The notes beneath the pieces were generated by a model. It did not search any database and was not told the origin of the DNA. It was given only the letters and a program-made list of their open reading frames with translations. Below, in pieces: positions 50,922-59,294 of a stretch of DNA of 64,000 bases. A program made the translations under genes and the position numbers. Positions within the stretch are counted from its first letter, which is position 1. Each line of letters begins with the position of its first letter. This DNA is from Clostridium_AM sp900759715 (GTDB lineage: Bacteria > Bacillota > Clostridia > Clostridiales > Clostridiaceae): NCBI GenBank assembly GCA_900759715.1, contig CAAEXF010000039.1, positions 1-64,000 on the forward strand, read 5' to 3'.

Positions 50922-51416
50922 ATGATAAGTTTTGTCGTTGCAATATCAAGTAATAATGTTATAGGATTAGATAACAAAATACCTTGGTATTTACCGGATG
51001 ATCTAAAGAAATTTAAAGAAATTACAACTGGTAAAACTAAGACAATGATTATGGGAAGAAAAACCTTTGAATCTCTTCCGCAGATATTACCAGACAGACA
51101 TCACGTGGTACTTACAAGAGATAAAAATTATAAAGTGGATGATAACAGAGTTATTATAGTCAATAATGAAGAGAATTTAGAAAAATATATTAAGGATGAA
51201 AAAGAATATTTTGTAATAGGGGGAGAAGAAATTTTTTCATTATTATTTCCATATACAAATAAGATGTACATAACTGAAATAGATGCGGACATACAAGGAG
51301 ATACCTTTTTCCCTAAATATGATGAAAAGGAATGGAATGTTATTGAACTGAAAGAAGGTAAAATTGACGAAGACAATAAATATGTACACTTGTATAAAGT
51401 TTTAGAAAGAAAGTAG
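50922..51416 (+). CDS. folA: Dihydrofolate reductase
   Basis: 164 aa. MISFVVAISSNNVIGLDNKIPWYLPDDLKKFK holds the substrate-side residues (W and D of the active site), IMGRKTFESLP binds NADPH, and FVIGGEEIFSLLFPYTNKMYITEI is the C-terminal signature. It reduces dihydrofolate to tetrahydrofolate. It stands alone about 20 kb from the pab/folP genes. The ATG follows GCGGAGGAAAG. A perfect 11-bp hairpin at 51422-51447 follows. Confidence 0.96.
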   Translation: MISFVVAISSNNVIGLDNKIPWYLPDDLKKFKEITTGKTKTMIMGRKTFESLPQILPDRHHVVLTRDKNYKVDDNRVIIVNNEENLEKYIKDEKEYFVIGGEEIFSLLFPYTNKMYITEIDADIQGDTFFPKYDEKEWNVIELKEGKIDEDNKYVHLYKVLERK

Positions 51417-51458
51417 AAACTATAGGATTTCAACCTTGAAATCCTATGGTCTCGAGTT

Positions 51459-51677
51459 TTATTTTGTATTTTCAGAAGTTATATCATAACCAGTGTGTTT
51501 TATGCAGTGTTCTATTTGTCCAGGGTTAGCTGGCTCATTATATTGTATTTCAATAGTTCCCCTAGCAAGATCTACAGCCACATCTTGAACACCTTCAATT
51601 TCGTCCAAGGCATTTTTTACTTTAGTTTTACTTTGAGTTCCTGCTAAGCCAGATACATTATAATGTAGTGTTTTCAT
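51459..51677 (-). CDS. HMA-fold (CopZ-like) protein lacking the CXXC metal site
   Basis: 72 aa with the ferredoxin-like HMA pattern: TLHYNVSGLAGTQSKTKVKNALDEIEGV, then VAVDLARGTIEIQYN and IEHCIKHTGYDI. In copper chaperones the loop reads GMTCxxC; here both cysteine positions are replaced (Gly13 and Ser16). The only cysteine, C58, is elsewhere. It therefore probably does not bind copper in the usual way. The start ATG at 51677 follows AAGGGAGA; the upstream ATG at 51713 has no ribosome binding site. No copper ATPase gene is adjacent. Confidence 0.8.
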   Translation of the reverse strand: MKTLHYNVSGLAGTQSKTKVKNALDEIEGVQDVAVDLARGTIEIQYNEPANPGQIEHCIKHTGYDITSENTK

Positions 51678-51835
51678 AAAGATTCTCCCTTCAAGCATAA
51701 TAGTATATTTCAAATATAGTATTACAATAAAGAAAAATTTTATCCGGTGACTTACCCGCTCTAATACTCAAAATGAAATTCAAATAAAAATTTTTGAATT
51801 CCAAATATAAATTATAGATAAAGGTTAATATACAT

Positions 51836-52017
51836 TTAAGCAGGGAGCCAAAATCTTAAGCAGATATCCCAAATCTGTGATTTGGAGATAGTCGCTTACA
51901 CAGAGTGCTGATTTTGTGCGAATCGGTTAAGCAGACATACAAAATCTTAAGTAGATATCCCAAATCTATGATTTGGTGATAGTCACTTACACAGCGTGCC
52001 GATTTTGATATGGTCGC
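51836..52017. repeat. Two tandem 91-bp repeats upstream of the SIR2-like gene
   Basis: Unit 1 covers 51836-51926 and unit 2 covers 51927-52017. Both start with TTAAGCAG and share CAAAATCTTAAG, AGATATCCCAAATCT, TGATTTGG and CTTACACAG, with about six differences over the central 68 bp. Each unit contains a hairpin CCAAATC/GATTTGG. A partial third trace (GGTCGCTTACTCAG) follows. No reading frame is conserved between units, so this is a DNA or RNA repeat rather than coding. Confidence 0.85.
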
Positions 52018-52093
52018 TTACTCAGTGAGTACTCCTCTGACACAAGGAAGAGGAGTTTCGTTTACTCTAATAAAGCTTAATAGGAGTGATAAA

Positions 52094-53614
52094 ATGCCGG
52101 AAAGATACTGGCCTGAAACAGTAATTTTATGGGGTGCGGGAGCTACTAAATCACTTGGATTATATGCAACAAAGGAATTAATACAGCTAGTAATAAAGAT
52201 TAATAAAAATGACTTTTCATTCTTGGAAAATAAAAATGAAAAACTAAAAAATGCTTTTAAGAAACTGGTAATGGAGGATTTAACTAAAGACTCTAAGCTA
52301 TCAAAAATATATGATTTAAAGGCATTAGCAACTATTATAAATACTAATACTAAACTAAACATGCATGAGCTTTTTACAATGTTGGATCAGCTAATAGACA
52401 ATGGTATGGGATTCAACGCATTTTGCAATGGCAAAACAGAATTTTTAAGAGTTGAGAGAATTATTGGTGCTAAAAGGTGCTTAATTCTGCTCATTGAAGA
52501 ACTGGAAAGACTTAGTGTACAAAGTAGCCCAGGTTATATTGACGAAGAACTTGTAAATCCATACTATCAATTTTCAAAAATTTTGACAGAACTTATGAAA
52601 GAAGAGGCTAAGTGTTTTGAAGATAGAGGGTATAAAAGAGATACAAGAAGATTCTATCTTTACTCCTATGCAATAGTATCCTTTAACTGGGATCCAATAC
52701 TTCTCTGGAATATTTTTAATGCTCATAAAGAAGAAAACGACAATCCTATGCACATGAAGGATGGATTAAAGCTTAGGCTATTTGATGACTTTGGTACTAG
52801 AATAGCATCAACAGAGATTGAAAAGGATGAATCGGGAATATGGTATACCTCTGATGAATCTCAATGTAAAAGGGTTAATGATTATAAATATCCATCTAGA
52901 ATTGTAAGGATAGGAAAAATATTATTCCCTCATGGTGTATTTGGTTCAAGGATATGCCCTGAGTGTGGAAAATATATAACTACCTTTGGTGCTAAATGGG
53001 ATAGGCTGTCTACTGAAGTTTTTGGGCCATCAGTATTTGGGGGACTTCAGAAAAACTGGAAGTATAAAACCAAGAAAGAGTGTGAATATAGAAGGGGAGC
53101 AATTGAATGTCCCTACTGCGGCCAAGTAACTTATCCATATGATATGCCTTTAATAATGCAGACTTTAGCTAAAAAAAGAAGTATACCTCCTTTAGAAGAA
53201 ATAAAAACTGAAATGGGACTGTTGATGAAAAATGCAAAGCATATTATCTTTGCTGGATATAGTCTACCCTTTGATGATATTATGGTAAAAACCTTTTTTA
53301 TGTCTTCTATCTCGGGAAATGATAAAAGCAAATTAAAATGCACTGTGGTAAATTTCGATGAAAATTATTCAAGCGACGTAGAATGGCTAAAAGATGAAGA
53401 AATAGAGAAGTATATAAAATCAAATAAAGATAAGTCAGTGGTGGAATGCATAGAAAATGTTTGTGATATATTTAATATTCAAAATGTAAGAATATCTCTT
53501 AAGGGTATACCCAATGTATTTATGGAAAATGGAAAGTGTAGTAAAGATAAGATTATTGATTTATTATATCCTAAAGAGTATTTTCAGGAAGGCTTTCCTG
53601 TTGAAAGGGATTAA
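52094..53614 (+). CDS. Standalone SIR2-like protein (possible NADase)
   Basis: 506 aa. The N-terminal Rossmann motif ILWGAGATKSLGL (11-23) fits the GAGxS of SIR2 domains. FNWD at 197-200 matches the family (N/T)xD position, and FPHG (280-281) the catalytic His-Gly. A zinc ribbon is formed by C288/C291 and C339/C342, and IIFAGYSLPFDD (384-395) is the second nucleotide-binding strand. Bacterial SIR2-like proteins of this size include NAD-depleting defence effectors. No partner gene is next to it. The ATG at 52094 follows AGGAGTGAT. The C-terminal 100 residues are unassigned. Confidence 0.75.
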   Translation: MPERYWPETVILWGAGATKSLGLYATKELIQLVIKINKNDFSFLENKNEKLKNAFKKLVMEDLTKDSKLSKIYDLKALATIINTNTKLNMHELFTMLDQLIDNGMGFNAFCNGKTEFLRVERIIGAKRCLILLIEELERLSVQSSPGYIDEELVNPYYQFSKILTELMKEEAKCFEDRGYKRDTRRFYLYSYAIVSFNWDPILLWNIFNAHKEENDNPMHMKDGLKLRLFDDFGTRIASTEIEKDESGIWYTSDESQCKRVNDYKYPSRIVRIGKILFPHGVFGSRICPECGKYITTFGAKWDRLSTEVFGPSVFGGLQKNWKYKTKKECEYRRGAIECPYCGQVTYPYDMPLIMQTLAKKRSIPPLEEIKTEMGLLMKNAKHIIFAGYSLPFDDIMVKTFFMSSISGNDKSKLKCTVVNFDENYSSDVEWLKDEEIEKYIKSNKDKSVVECIENVCDIFNIQNVRISLKGIPNVFMENGKCSKDKIIDLLYPKEYFQEGFPVERD

Positions 53615-53728
53615 GAAGATAAATTTAGAAGTAACCTTAGGGAAACTATGAAACTAAAAAGTACTGTATTGAAAGGATTTTTTCACAGAAATATAATTAA
53701 TATAACAAACAAAAGGAGGAATGTGAAA

Positions 53729-54904
53729 ATGTTAAACTTTAATTATGATATTCCAACAAAGGTTTTCTTCGGAAAAGACCAAATAAGTGTTTTAGGAGAG
53801 CAAGTAAAGAAATATGGCTCTAAAGTTTTATTGGTGTATGGAGGAGGAAGTATAAAAAAGAGCGGGCTATACGATAGAGTAGTAGAAATACTTAACAATG
53901 CAAATATACAATTTTTAGAGCTATCAGGGGTAGAGCCTAACCCTAGGATTACAAGTGTAAGAAAAGGAGCAGAGCTTTGTAAGGAAAATAACATAGATTT
54001 TATTTTAGCTGTAGGCGCAGGAAGTGTAATTGACTGTGCAAAGGTTATTGCTGCAGCTAATTACTATGATGAAGATCCATGGAATTTCTTAACTAGGAAA
54101 GCGCCAGTACAGAAGGTGCTGCCTATTGGTACAATACTTACTCTTGCAGCAACAGGTTCAGAAATGGATCCATTTGCGGTAATAAGTAATTTAGATACAA
54201 ATGAAAAACTATCAACAGCACATCCAGATATGTCACCAAAGTTTTCAATCTTAGATCCAACATATACTTTCACTGTTCCAGCTAGTCAAACGGCAGCAGG
54301 AACAGCTGATATAATGAGTCATATTTATGAAAACTATTTTAGTAATACTAAATCTGCATATCTTCAAAGTAGAATGGCAGAAGCAATGCTTAAGACTTGT
54401 ATAAAATATGGCCCTATAGCATATAAGGAACCTGAGAACTATGAGGCAAGAGCAAATTTAATGTGGACTTCAAGTTTGGCAATTAACGGATTAATAAGTT
54501 ATGGTAAGGAAACTGAATGGTCTGTGCATGCTATGGAGCATGAATTAAGTGCATTCTACGATATAACTCATGGTGTTGGTTTGGCATTGTTAACTCCTCA
54601 CTGGATGAAATACATCCTAAATGATGATACAGTAGATGGCTTTGTTGAGTATGGAGTTAACGTTTGGGGACTTGATCCAGAAGGAGATAAATTTGAACTA
54701 GCTAACAAGGCTATTGATAAGACAAAAGAGTTTTTTGTTTCCTTAGGTTTACCAACAAAGCTTCAAGAGATTGGGATAGATAGAGAAAATCTAGAAACAA
54801 TGGCTAAAGGTGCAGTAAGATACGGTGAGATAGGTAACTTTAGAAAACTAAATGCTGAGGATGTTCTAAAAATCTTTGAATCAGCACTATCAAGTGATTC
54901 TTAG
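53729..54904 (+). CDS. Iron-containing alcohol dehydrogenase (butanol dehydrogenase type)
   Basis: 391 aa group-III ADH. It is strongly reminiscent of clostridial NADH-dependent butanol dehydrogenases (BdhA/BdhB). Features: YDIPTKVFFGKDQI at the N-terminus, the NAD-binding GGGSIKKSG, AVGAGSVIDCAKVIAA, and iron ligands in DIMSH (Asp, His), MEHELSAFYDITHG (His) and HGVGLALLTPHWM (His). It reduces aldehydes to alcohols. The frame is open from 53648, but AAAGGAGGAATGTG precedes the ATG at 53729. No aldehyde dehydrogenase is adjacent. Confidence 0.93.
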   Translation: MLNFNYDIPTKVFFGKDQISVLGEQVKKYGSKVLLVYGGGSIKKSGLYDRVVEILNNANIQFLELSGVEPNPRITSVRKGAELCKENNIDFILAVGAGSVIDCAKVIAAANYYDEDPWNFLTRKAPVQKVLPIGTILTLAATGSEMDPFAVISNLDTNEKLSTAHPDMSPKFSILDPTYTFTVPASQTAAGTADIMSHIYENYFSNTKSAYLQSRMAEAMLKTCIKYGPIAYKEPENYEARANLMWTSSLAINGLISYGKETEWSVHAMEHELSAFYDITHGVGLALLTPHWMKYILNDDTVDGFVEYGVNVWGLDPEGDKFELANKAIDKTKEFFVSLGLPTKLQEIGIDRENLETMAKGAVRYGEIGNFRKLNAEDVLKIFESALSSDS

Positions 54905-55145
54905 GTTCGGATGGAATTTGCTTATAAGGATGACTTTCTTCATCTGAACCTTAGCAGAACTTATCCAGGCGCGTAGCAGTGCTTATCCCCCACTTTGATA
55001 GAAGATGGGGGTGTTAGCAATGGTAGCGATCGGATAAAAATAAAGCTGAAGAAACTTTAAAATTGAGTGATTGTATAACATAGCTGGCTTACAGGAAAAC
55101 TAACTATGAAATTGCTCTAAAAAGTTTTTTCAGCTTTTTATTTTT
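54903..55145 (+). ncRNA. Highly structured non-coding RNA candidate with terminator
   Basis: Stem A: AGGTTCGGATG / CATCTGAACCT (54903-54951), overlapping the upstream stop codon. Stem B is a nested set: TTATCC (54961) with GGATAA (55032), TGCT (54980) with AGCA (55016) and CCCCC (54987) with GGGGG (55007). Its flanks, such as GCGCGTAGCAG and GGTAGCGATC, look too GC-rich and ordered for intergenic DNA here. Stem C: AAAGCTGAAGAAACTT (55042-55057) with AAGTTTTTTCAGCTTT (55122-55137) encloses 64 nt and ends in TTTATTTTTT, an intrinsic terminator. I recall similar sequence in other clostridial intergenic regions but cannot verify this. Confidence 0.65.
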
Positions 55146-55242
55146 TATGGTTGCAAAATATATTACATTATGTTAATATAAACATAAGTTAAGTTAATAA
55201 GCAAAAGTTAAGAAAAAGATATTTAACATTGAGGGGAATTTT

Positions 55243-56337
55243 ATGACTAATAGAGAAGAAGAAATTTTAAGGCTAATTAAACAAAATCCAATGATAGCAC
55301 AGAAAGAGCTTTCTGATGCTTTAGGTATTACCCGTTCTTCTGCTGCAGTGCATATAACAAACTTGATGAAGAAGGGATATATCAAAGGCAAAGGTTATAT
55401 ATTGAATGAAGAACCCTATGTTTGTATTGTAGGTGGTGCGAACATTGATATTCAAGGATTTCCTAATCAGAAGCTGATTACTAAGGATTCTAATCCTGGA
55501 GTAGTTAAAATATCTCTTGGTGGTGTAGGTAGGAATATAGGTGAAAATCTTAAAAAGCTTGGATCAGAAATTAAACTCATTACGGCTTTAGGAGATGATG
55601 TATACGGAAGTAAGATACTAGATGAAGCAAGAGCTATAGGAATGGATATGCAGCACTCTTTAATACTTGAAGGACAATCTACTTCTACTTATCTATGCAT
55701 ACTTGATGAAGAAGGAGATATGCATGCAGCTATTGCATATATGGATATTTTTGAAGGCATGACGGCGGAGTTTATACAAAAGAAGAAACATGTAATAGAA
55801 AACTCCAGTATATGTGTTGTAGATACAAATATTCCTGAAGAAACTATAGAACATATTGTTACAAGCAATAGAGACACAGAATTTTTTCTAGATACAGTAT
55901 CTACGTCAAAAGCAAAAAAGGTGAAAAATGTTATTGGTAATTTCCATACTATTAAGCCGAATAAAATTGAAGCTGAAATTCTTTCAGGTATAGAAATAAG
56001 AAGTAACGATGATTTAAAAAGATGTGGAGAGTATTTTTTAAACCAAGGCATAAAAAGAGTATTCATTACCTTAGGAGAAGAAGGGGTTTACTATAATGAC
56101 GGCATAGATGAAAATATAGTAAAAACACCAAAAATTAAGGTAGTAAATGCAACAGGTGCAGGAGATGCATTTGTAGCAGGACTTGTTTATGGTAAAACTA
56201 AAGACTTTACAATTGATTATTCAGTAAGATTTGCTATGAGCGCTTCTATATTAGCTCTGTCTCATAGTAATACAATAAATCCTAATATGTCACATGAAAA
56301 TGTAATTAAAAAAATGGAGGAGTTAAAATTATGTTAG
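55243..56337 (+). CDS. psuK: Pseudouridine kinase with N-terminal HTH (PfkB family)
   Basis: 364 aa. Residues 1-60 form a winged helix (EEILRLIKQNPMIAQKELSDALGITRSSAAVHITNLMKKGYI), and the rest is a PfkB kinase. Its motifs are GGANIDIQG, GGVGRNIGENLKKLG and the C-terminal NATGAGDAFVAGLVYG with the catalytic aspartate. The neighbour psuG overlaps by 7 bp, so the substrate is most likely pseudouridine, phosphorylated to its 5'-phosphate. The HTH suggests the kinase may also regulate. The ATG follows GAGGGGAA. Confidence 0.9.
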   Translation: MTNREEEILRLIKQNPMIAQKELSDALGITRSSAAVHITNLMKKGYIKGKGYILNEEPYVCIVGGANIDIQGFPNQKLITKDSNPGVVKISLGGVGRNIGENLKKLGSEIKLITALGDDVYGSKILDEARAIGMDMQHSLILEGQSTSTYLCILDEEGDMHAAIAYMDIFEGMTAEFIQKKKHVIENSSICVVDTNIPEETIEHIVTSNRDTEFFLDTVSTSKAKKVKNVIGNFHTIKPNKIEAEILSGIEIRSNDDLKRCGEYFLNQGIKRVFITLGEEGVYYNDGIDENIVKTPKIKVVNATGAGDAFVAGLVYGKTKDFTIDYSVRFAMSASILALSHSNTINPNMSHENVIKKMEELKLC

Positions 56338-57242
56338 AAAAATACTTAGATATAAAACCAGAGGTAAAAAAGGCATTGGAAGAAGGAAAGCCAGTAGTAG
56401 CATTAGAGTCTACTATAATATCACATGGTATGCCATATCCTAAAAATGTTGAAACAGCAAAAAAAGTTGAACAAATACTAAGAGATAAAGGCGTTACGCC
56501 AGCAACAATTGCTATACTAGATGGAAAATTAAAAGTAGGAATAAATGATGAAGAGCTTGAACACTTAGGAAAAAGCCAAAATGTGCTTAAGACAAGTAGA
56601 AGAGATATACCATTTATAGTTGCTAAGAAACTAGATGGAGCAACTACAGTAGCAACTACAATGATAATAGCTGCACTTGCAGGCATAAAAGTGTTTGCTA
56701 CAGGTGGTATTGGAGGAGTTCACAGAGGAGCGCAAGAAACTTTTGATATATCAGCTGACCTTCAAGAGTTAGCACATACAAATGTGGCAGTAGTTTGTGC
56801 TGGTGCAAAATCAATCTTAGATTTAGGTTTAACTTTAGAATATCTAGAAACTAACGGGGTACCTGTAATAGGATTCGGCACAGAAGAATTGCCAGCATTC
56901 TATACTAGAAAAAGCGGTTTTAAGGTAGACTATAGAGTTGATTCTGCAAAAGAGATAGCAGATACAATAAAAGCAAAATGGGATTTAGGTCTAAATGGAG
57001 GACTTGTAATTACAAATCCAATTCCAGAAGAAGATGAAATGGACTATGATACAATAACTAAAGCAATTGAAGATGCAGTAAAAGAAGCTGAAGAAAAAGG
57101 AATAAAAGGTAAGGAATCAACACCTTTCTTACTTGCTAAAATAAAAGAAATAACAGGCGGAGATAGCTTAGAATCAAATATTAAGCTTGTTTACAATAAT
57201 ACAAAACTTGCTGCTGATGTAGCTTTAGAATTGTCTAAATAA
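56331..57242 (+). CDS. psuG: Pseudouridine-5'-phosphate glycosidase
   Basis: 303 aa, full length. It contains PVVALESTIISHGMPYPKN, the catalytic-lysine region LKVGINDEELEHLG, LDGATTVATTMIIAALAGIKVFATGGIGGVHRGA, DISADLQEL and NPIPEEDEM, all PsuG signatures. It splits pseudouridine 5'-phosphate to uracil and ribose 5-phosphate. Its start lies inside psuK. The operon ends at a strong terminator. Confidence 0.96.
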   Translation: MLEKYLDIKPEVKKALEEGKPVVALESTIISHGMPYPKNVETAKKVEQILRDKGVTPATIAILDGKLKVGINDEELEHLGKSQNVLKTSRRDIPFIVAKKLDGATTVATTMIIAALAGIKVFATGGIGGVHRGAQETFDISADLQELAHTNVAVVCAGAKSILDLGLTLEYLETNGVPVIGFGTEELPAFYTRKSGFKVDYRVDSAKEIADTIKAKWDLGLNGGLVITNPIPEEDEMDYDTITKAIEDAVKEAEEKGIKGKESTPFLLAKIKEITGGDSLESNIKLVYNNTKLAADVALELSK

Positions 57243-57248
57243 TGACGG

Positions 57249-57290
57249 TGATTGTGCTTTAAAATCAATTAAAGCACAATCATTTTTTTA
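57249..57290 (+). terminator. Terminator after psuKG
   Basis: 14-bp stem TGATTGTGCTTTAA / TTAAAGCACAATCA, then TTTTTTTATTTTT. Confidence 0.92.
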
Positions 57291-57358
57291 TTTTTATAAT
57301 TATTAAAATTGACGTTTAATTTAGTATTTTTATGTAATTTAGATTAATTGTTTACATA

Positions 57359-57386
57359 TTGAAATTTTTATTTTAAGTGATAAAAT
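57359..57386 (+). promoter_or_regulatory. Promoter of the ECF S-component gene
   Basis: TTGAAA and TAAAAT separated by 16 bp, about 90 bp before the ATG. Confidence 0.55.
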
Positions 57387-57477
57387 TAAAATGTCGGTAT
57401 TCGTATGAAACTGAACATCTATTTTATTAAAACTATTCCGAATTATATCCAAAGTAGGAATAAGAACGGAGGAAACT

Positions 57478-58068
57478 ATGGAAAGAGGATTAAGAACGAC
57501 AACAAGATTTAACACAAGACAAATCACTACAATTGGAATGCTATCAGCAATATCAATTGTACTAGGAGTAACTGGATTGGGATTTATACCTATTCCACCA
57601 GTAAAAGCTACTATAATGCATATTCCTGTTATTATAGGAGCTATTTTAGAGGGGCCTGTAGTAGGGGCTATGGTTGGCTTGATATTTGGTATTTTCAGTA
57701 TTGTACAAGCTATAACTACTCCAACACCAGTATCATTTATATTTTTGAACCCTCTGGTATCAGTACTTCCTAGAGTACTTATAGCATTAACGTCTTATTA
57801 TACGTATAAGGCTATAAAAACTAACTTTAAGGTACTAAACATGTCTGTTGCAGCAGCAATAGGTTCACTCACTAATACTTGCGGAGTTCTAGGAATGATT
57901 TACTTACTATACTTAGAACCATATGCAAAAGTACTGCATCTAAGTACTAGTGCTGCTCAGAAAGGAATAATTACAATTGGTGCAACCAATGGTATTCCAG
58001 AAGCGATAATATCTACAATAATAACAGTTTCAGTCGTAACTGCTGTTAATAAAATAAGACGCAAATAA
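57478..58068 (+). CDS. ECF transporter S component
   Basis: 196 aa with six membrane spans. It has the ECF S-component features: TRQITTIGMLSAISIVLG (span 1), IMHIPVIIGAILEGPVVGAMVGLIFGIFS and ATNGIPEAIISTIITVSVV. Substrate unknown. Its neighbours suggest pantothenate-like or pseudouridine-like ligands, but it is bounded by terminators on both sides and is its own unit. Energy-coupling genes are not nearby. The ATG follows CGGAGGAAAC. Confidence 0.85.
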   Translation: MERGLRTTTRFNTRQITTIGMLSAISIVLGVTGLGFIPIPPVKATIMHIPVIIGAILEGPVVGAMVGLIFGIFSIVQAITTPTPVSFIFLNPLVSVLPRVLIALTSYYTYKAIKTNFKVLNMSVAAAIGSLTNTCGVLGMIYLLYLEPYAKVLHLSTSAAQKGIITIGATNGIPEAIISTIITVSVVTAVNKIRRK

Positions 58069-58075
58069 GAAAATT

Positions 58076-58116
58076 ACCCTATAAATTTAGCTTCAGTCTA
58101 AATTTATAGGGTTTTT
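58076..58116 (+). terminator. Terminator after the ECF gene
   Basis: 14-bp perfect stem ACCCTATAAATTTA / TAAATTTATAGGGT, then TTTTAT. Confidence 0.92.
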
Positions 58117-58252
58117 ATAATTGATTAGAAATATAAATACATTATTGGAATGGTTAAGATTCGTTTTCAAATTTATAATCAATTCTTATATGGAAAAATA
58201 TGTATAAAACGTGATATAATTAATTAAAACTTGTGCTTTGGAGGACGCTGTA

Positions 58253-59041
58253 GTGGAAAGTATAGAAAATGATAATTCAAAACAGAACTATTATATAAAC
58301 TCTTTAATTAAATCTTTCGGGGTGCTAGAAATTTTATCTGAATATGATGAGATGAGTATTTTAGAATTAAGCAAGGCTTCGGGCTTAGGAAAGAGTTCGA
58401 TTCACAGAATATTAGGCACCTTTAAACATATCGGATATGTGAATCAAAATAATATAAATGGGAAATATTATGCAACGATAAAGCTGTTTGAGCTGGGCAA
58501 TAAAGTGGCAAATAGAATGCCTTTAAGAAAAGTAGCACGACCTTTTTTGGAAGAGTTATTCGAGTTGTGCCATGAGACTGTAAACATAGGAATATTAGAT
58601 AAGTACGATGTTGTATATCTAGATAAAATAATTACAAAGGAGCCTCTAAGAATAGAGTTAGATATAGGTAGAAGAGTACCTGCCTTTTGTAGTGCTATGG
58701 GAAAAGCTATATTAGCTTTTAATGAGAATATTTCTATATCAGAACTACAATTTAGAAAGATTACAGATACTACTATAGACACCTATGAGGAACTAGAAAA
58801 TCAGTTAAAACAAATAAGAAATCAAGGTTATGCAATAGACAATGAAGAGTATATTAAAGGACTTACATGTATATCTGTGCCGTTGAAGGTTGATGACAAT
58901 ATGTCTTATGTTGCTTTAAGTATAGCATCGCCAAGTGCTAGAATAACTGAAGAAAAAAAACAGATATATATACAGTTATTGCGAAATACCGCTGATAAAA
59001 TAATAAATGCGCTAGGAGCTTGGGGTAAGCACTGTATTTAA
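58253..59041 (+). CDS. IclR-family transcriptional regulator
   Basis: 262 aa. N-terminal winged helix (about 18-80): LIKSFGVLEILSEYDEMSILELSKASGLGKSSIHRIL. C-terminal IclR effector domain (about 90-255) with LELCHETVNIGILDKYDVVYLDKI, FCSAMGKAILAF and GLTCISVPL. IclR proteins mainly control catabolic genes. It precedes panB and faces the same way, with its own terminator. The start is GTG at 58253, 8 bases after GGAGG; the TTG at 58238 overlaps that site. An extended -10 (TATAAT at 58215-58220) lies upstream. Confidence 0.92.
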   Translation: MESIENDNSKQNYYINSLIKSFGVLEILSEYDEMSILELSKASGLGKSSIHRILGTFKHIGYVNQNNINGKYYATIKLFELGNKVANRMPLRKVARPFLEELFELCHETVNIGILDKYDVVYLDKIITKEPLRIELDIGRRVPAFCSAMGKAILAFNENISISELQFRKITDTTIDTYEELENQLKQIRNQGYAIDNEEYIKGLTCISVPLKVDDNMSYVALSIASPSARITEEKKQIYIQLLRNTADKIINALGAWGKHCI

Positions 59042-59055
59042 ATATAAAGCTTAAG

Positions 59056-59090
59056 AACTGTTGATAAATTATATATCAGCAGTTTTTTAT
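59056..59090 (+). terminator. Terminator after the IclR gene
   Basis: 11-bp stem AACTGTTGATA / TATCAGCAGTT (one G-U), then TTTTTATTTT. Confidence 0.85.
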
Positions 59091-59240
59091 TTTGTATTAA
59101 TACATATCCATAGAAAAGAGATATTTAAATGTAAATAGACTTTATAAAATTTATTTAATTAATTTAAAGTTTTAAGAAAATGTAAATTAATTAGTAATTT
59201 TTGTATTATTAAAAGCATATTAATATACCAATGTGAGATT

Positions 59241-59259
59241 AATTCTGCTATACAGAATT
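59241..59259 (+). promoter_or_regulatory. Candidate operator upstream of panB
   Basis: Perfect inverted repeat AATTCTG-N5-CAGAATT, about 35 bp before the panB start, with a further AGAATT at 59274-59279. Spacing and symmetry fit a dimeric regulator such as the adjacent IclR protein; this is inferred. Confidence 0.45.
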
Positions 59260-59294
59260 TTATTCCATAATATAGAATTCAGGGAGGGAAGAAA

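Noticed and set aside
51836..52017. CRISPR array
   Set aside because: Only two units, 91 bp long, directly tandem without unique spacers; no cas genes nearby.
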